A stretch of DNA of 6,041 nucleotides, from contig JASJHI010000379.1 of assembly GCA_033791105.1 (NCBI GenBank), positions 1 through 6,041 on the forward strand, written 5' to 3'. Under the pieces are notes generated by a model, which was given only the letters and a program-made list of their open reading frames with translations, ran no database searches and was not told the origin of the DNA. Below are positions 5,233-6,041 of this stretch, one piece after another. The stretch comes from JASJHI01 sp033791105. GTDB taxonomy: Bacteria > Actinomycetota > Acidimicrobiia > Acidimicrobiales > Ilumatobacteraceae. How positions within the stretch are numbered: the stretch's first letter is position 1; each line of letters starts with the position of its first letter. Both the position numbers and the translations under genes were made by a program.

Positions 5233-5861
5233 ACCTCGATGCCGTGAACTACCTGGTCCCGAACGTCGTCGAGCAGACGAGTCGCGGCGAACGTTCCTAC
5301 GACCTCTACAGCCGACTGCTCAAGGAGAACATCATCTTCTTGCAGACACCGGTCGACGACACCGTCGCCAGCCTCATCTCGGCGCAGTTGATCCACCTCG
5401 AGTCGGAGAATCCCGACAAGGACATCAACATCTACATCAACAGCCCAGGTGGCGACATCACAGCGCTGTTCGCCATCTACGACACGATGCAGTTCATCAA
5501 GAACGACATCGCAACAATCTGCCTCGGTCAAGCAGCCTCTGCAGCAGCAGTGCTGCTCGCTGCGGGCACGAAAGGCAAGCGTATGGCGCTGCCTCACAGC
5601 CGTGTACTGCTCCACCAGCCGAGCGGCCAGGTCGGGTACGGCCAGGTCACTGATCTCGAGTTGGCGGCCAAGGAGATTATGCGGATGCGCGAGCTGATCG
5701 ATGAAATTCTGTCCGATCACACGGGCCAGCCGATTGAGCGAATCCACAACGACACCGACCGCGATTTCGTAATGGAAGCGAACGAGGCGCTCGAATATGG
5801 CATCATCGACACTGTGATCTCGTCTCGCGACGCAGTGGACCGCACCGGTCCGATTCGCTGA
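5229..5861 (+). CDS. clpP: ATP-dependent Clp protease proteolytic subunit (ClpP2-like)
   Basis: Serine protease subunit that forms the tetradecameric chamber degrading proteins unfolded by ClpX or ClpC. The product is 210 aa. The triad is visible: S104 in GQAASAAAVLLAAG, H129 in LLHQPSG and D179 in NDTDRDFV. Oxyanion-region NSPGG is at 71-75. IYDTMQ, CLGQAASAAAVLLAAGT and KRMALP match the mycobacterial ClpP2 style more than ClpP1. The ATG at 5229 is fixed by GGAGAAGG about 8 bases upstream and by the 4-bp ATGA overlap with tig; open sequence further upstream only shadows trigger factor. The N-terminal propeptide looks short. The gene is probably co-transcribed with tig and perhaps clpX. No ClpP1 gene lies between tig and this gene, so its partner, if any, is elsewhere. 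No ClgR-type box was recognised. Confidence 0.96.
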   Translation: MNLDAVNYLVPNVVEQTSRGERSYDLYSRLLKENIIFLQTPVDDTVASLISAQLIHLESENPDKDINIYINSPGGDITALFAIYDTMQFIKNDIATICLGQAASAAAVLLAAGTKGKRMALPHSRVLLHQPSGQVGYGQVTDLELAAKEIMRMRELIDEILSDHTGQPIERIHNDTDRDFVMEANEALEYGIIDTVISSRDAVDRTGPIR

Positions 5862-5983
5862 TCGAGAAGAGGTCTCGGGCCTGACGGATGTCAGTGGGTC
5901 CACGAATGGTCGTGGGCGATGCGGCAAACTGTCAGACTTCATCCACACGGAGTACGTAGGAACGAGACTGAGGGGTATCGACA
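5862..5983 (+). other. clpP-clpX intergenic region with two small hairpins
   Basis: This 122-bp gap holds two perfect small stems: CTGAC-GGAT-GTCAG (5881-5894) and CCACGA-ATGG-TCGTGG (5900-5915). Neither is followed by a T-tract, so a strong intrinsic terminator is not supported. They could mark an attenuator, a processing site or a regulator-binding site. A clear clpX promoter was not found. Confidence 0.35.
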
Positions 5984-6041
5984 GTGGCCAAATTTGGTGA
6001 CACCGGCGAACTACTGAAGTGCTCGTTCTGTGGCAAATCAC
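5984..6041 (+). CDS. clpX: ClpX, AAA+ unfoldase subunit of Clp protease (3' part outside window)
   Basis: Only the first 19 codons are present. They encode the start of the ClpX N-terminal zinc-binding domain: a GDTGELLKCSFCGKS segment with C13 and C16 as the first CxxC pair of the four-Cys zinc site. GTG at 5984 is chosen because AGGGG lies 8 bases upstream and the following residues match ClpX N-termini. ClpX unfolds substrates and feeds them into ClpP, encoded immediately upstream. The AAA+ core lies beyond the window, so its integrity cannot be judged. Confidence 0.93.
   Translation, partial: MAKFGDTGELLKCSFCGKS

Noticed and set aside
5208..6041. 277-aa minus-strand open frame antisense to clpP
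   Set aside because: A shadow of clpP, which has a full catalytic triad and a strong ribosome-binding site.

Overview
The window looks like chromosomal DNA from a high-GC actinobacterium. The reasons are the trigger factor/ClpP/ClpX gene order, a ClpP most like actinobacterial ClpP2, GTG starts, start codons placed for leaderless transcripts, and a tRNA gene that encodes its own CCA. An Acidimicrobiia-like lineage is a guess from overall protein flavour, not something the sequence proves.

Layout. (1) Bases 1-1663, plus strand: the 3' part of a PLP-dependent fold-type I aminotransferase/decarboxylase, overlapping a small multi-spanning CDP-alcohol phosphatidyltransferase. Together they suggest a lipid head-group pathway. 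(2) Bases 1798-3359: a compact 1.5-kb insertion at the 3' end of a tRNA-Pro(TGG) gene. The intact tRNA is at 3315-3392 (minus strand). A perfect 45-bp copy of its 3' half, from the anticodon loop to CCA, lies at 1798-1842. Between the copies is a two-gene minus-strand module: an XRE-type HTH protein and a small nucleotidyltransferase-fold protein, overlapping by ATGA. There is no integrase. Just inside each end lies a pair of TGATACATC-like 9-mers spaced 11 bp apart, which look like integrase arm-binding sites. (3) Bases 3416-3682, minus strand: a small SH3/KOW-like protein directly upstream of the tRNA. (4) Bases 3808-6041, plus strand: trigger factor (tig), a ClpP2-like clpP overlapping it by ATGA, then the first 19 codons of clpX.

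How the parts work together. Trigger factor, ClpP and ClpX form the usual chaperone/protease cluster. The tRNA-borne element carries what looks like a toxin-antitoxin or defence-like pair. Because the insert has attachment-site structure but no recombinase, it is best read as a minimal element mobilised in trans, or as a deletion derivative of a larger island. This is the most interesting part of the window.
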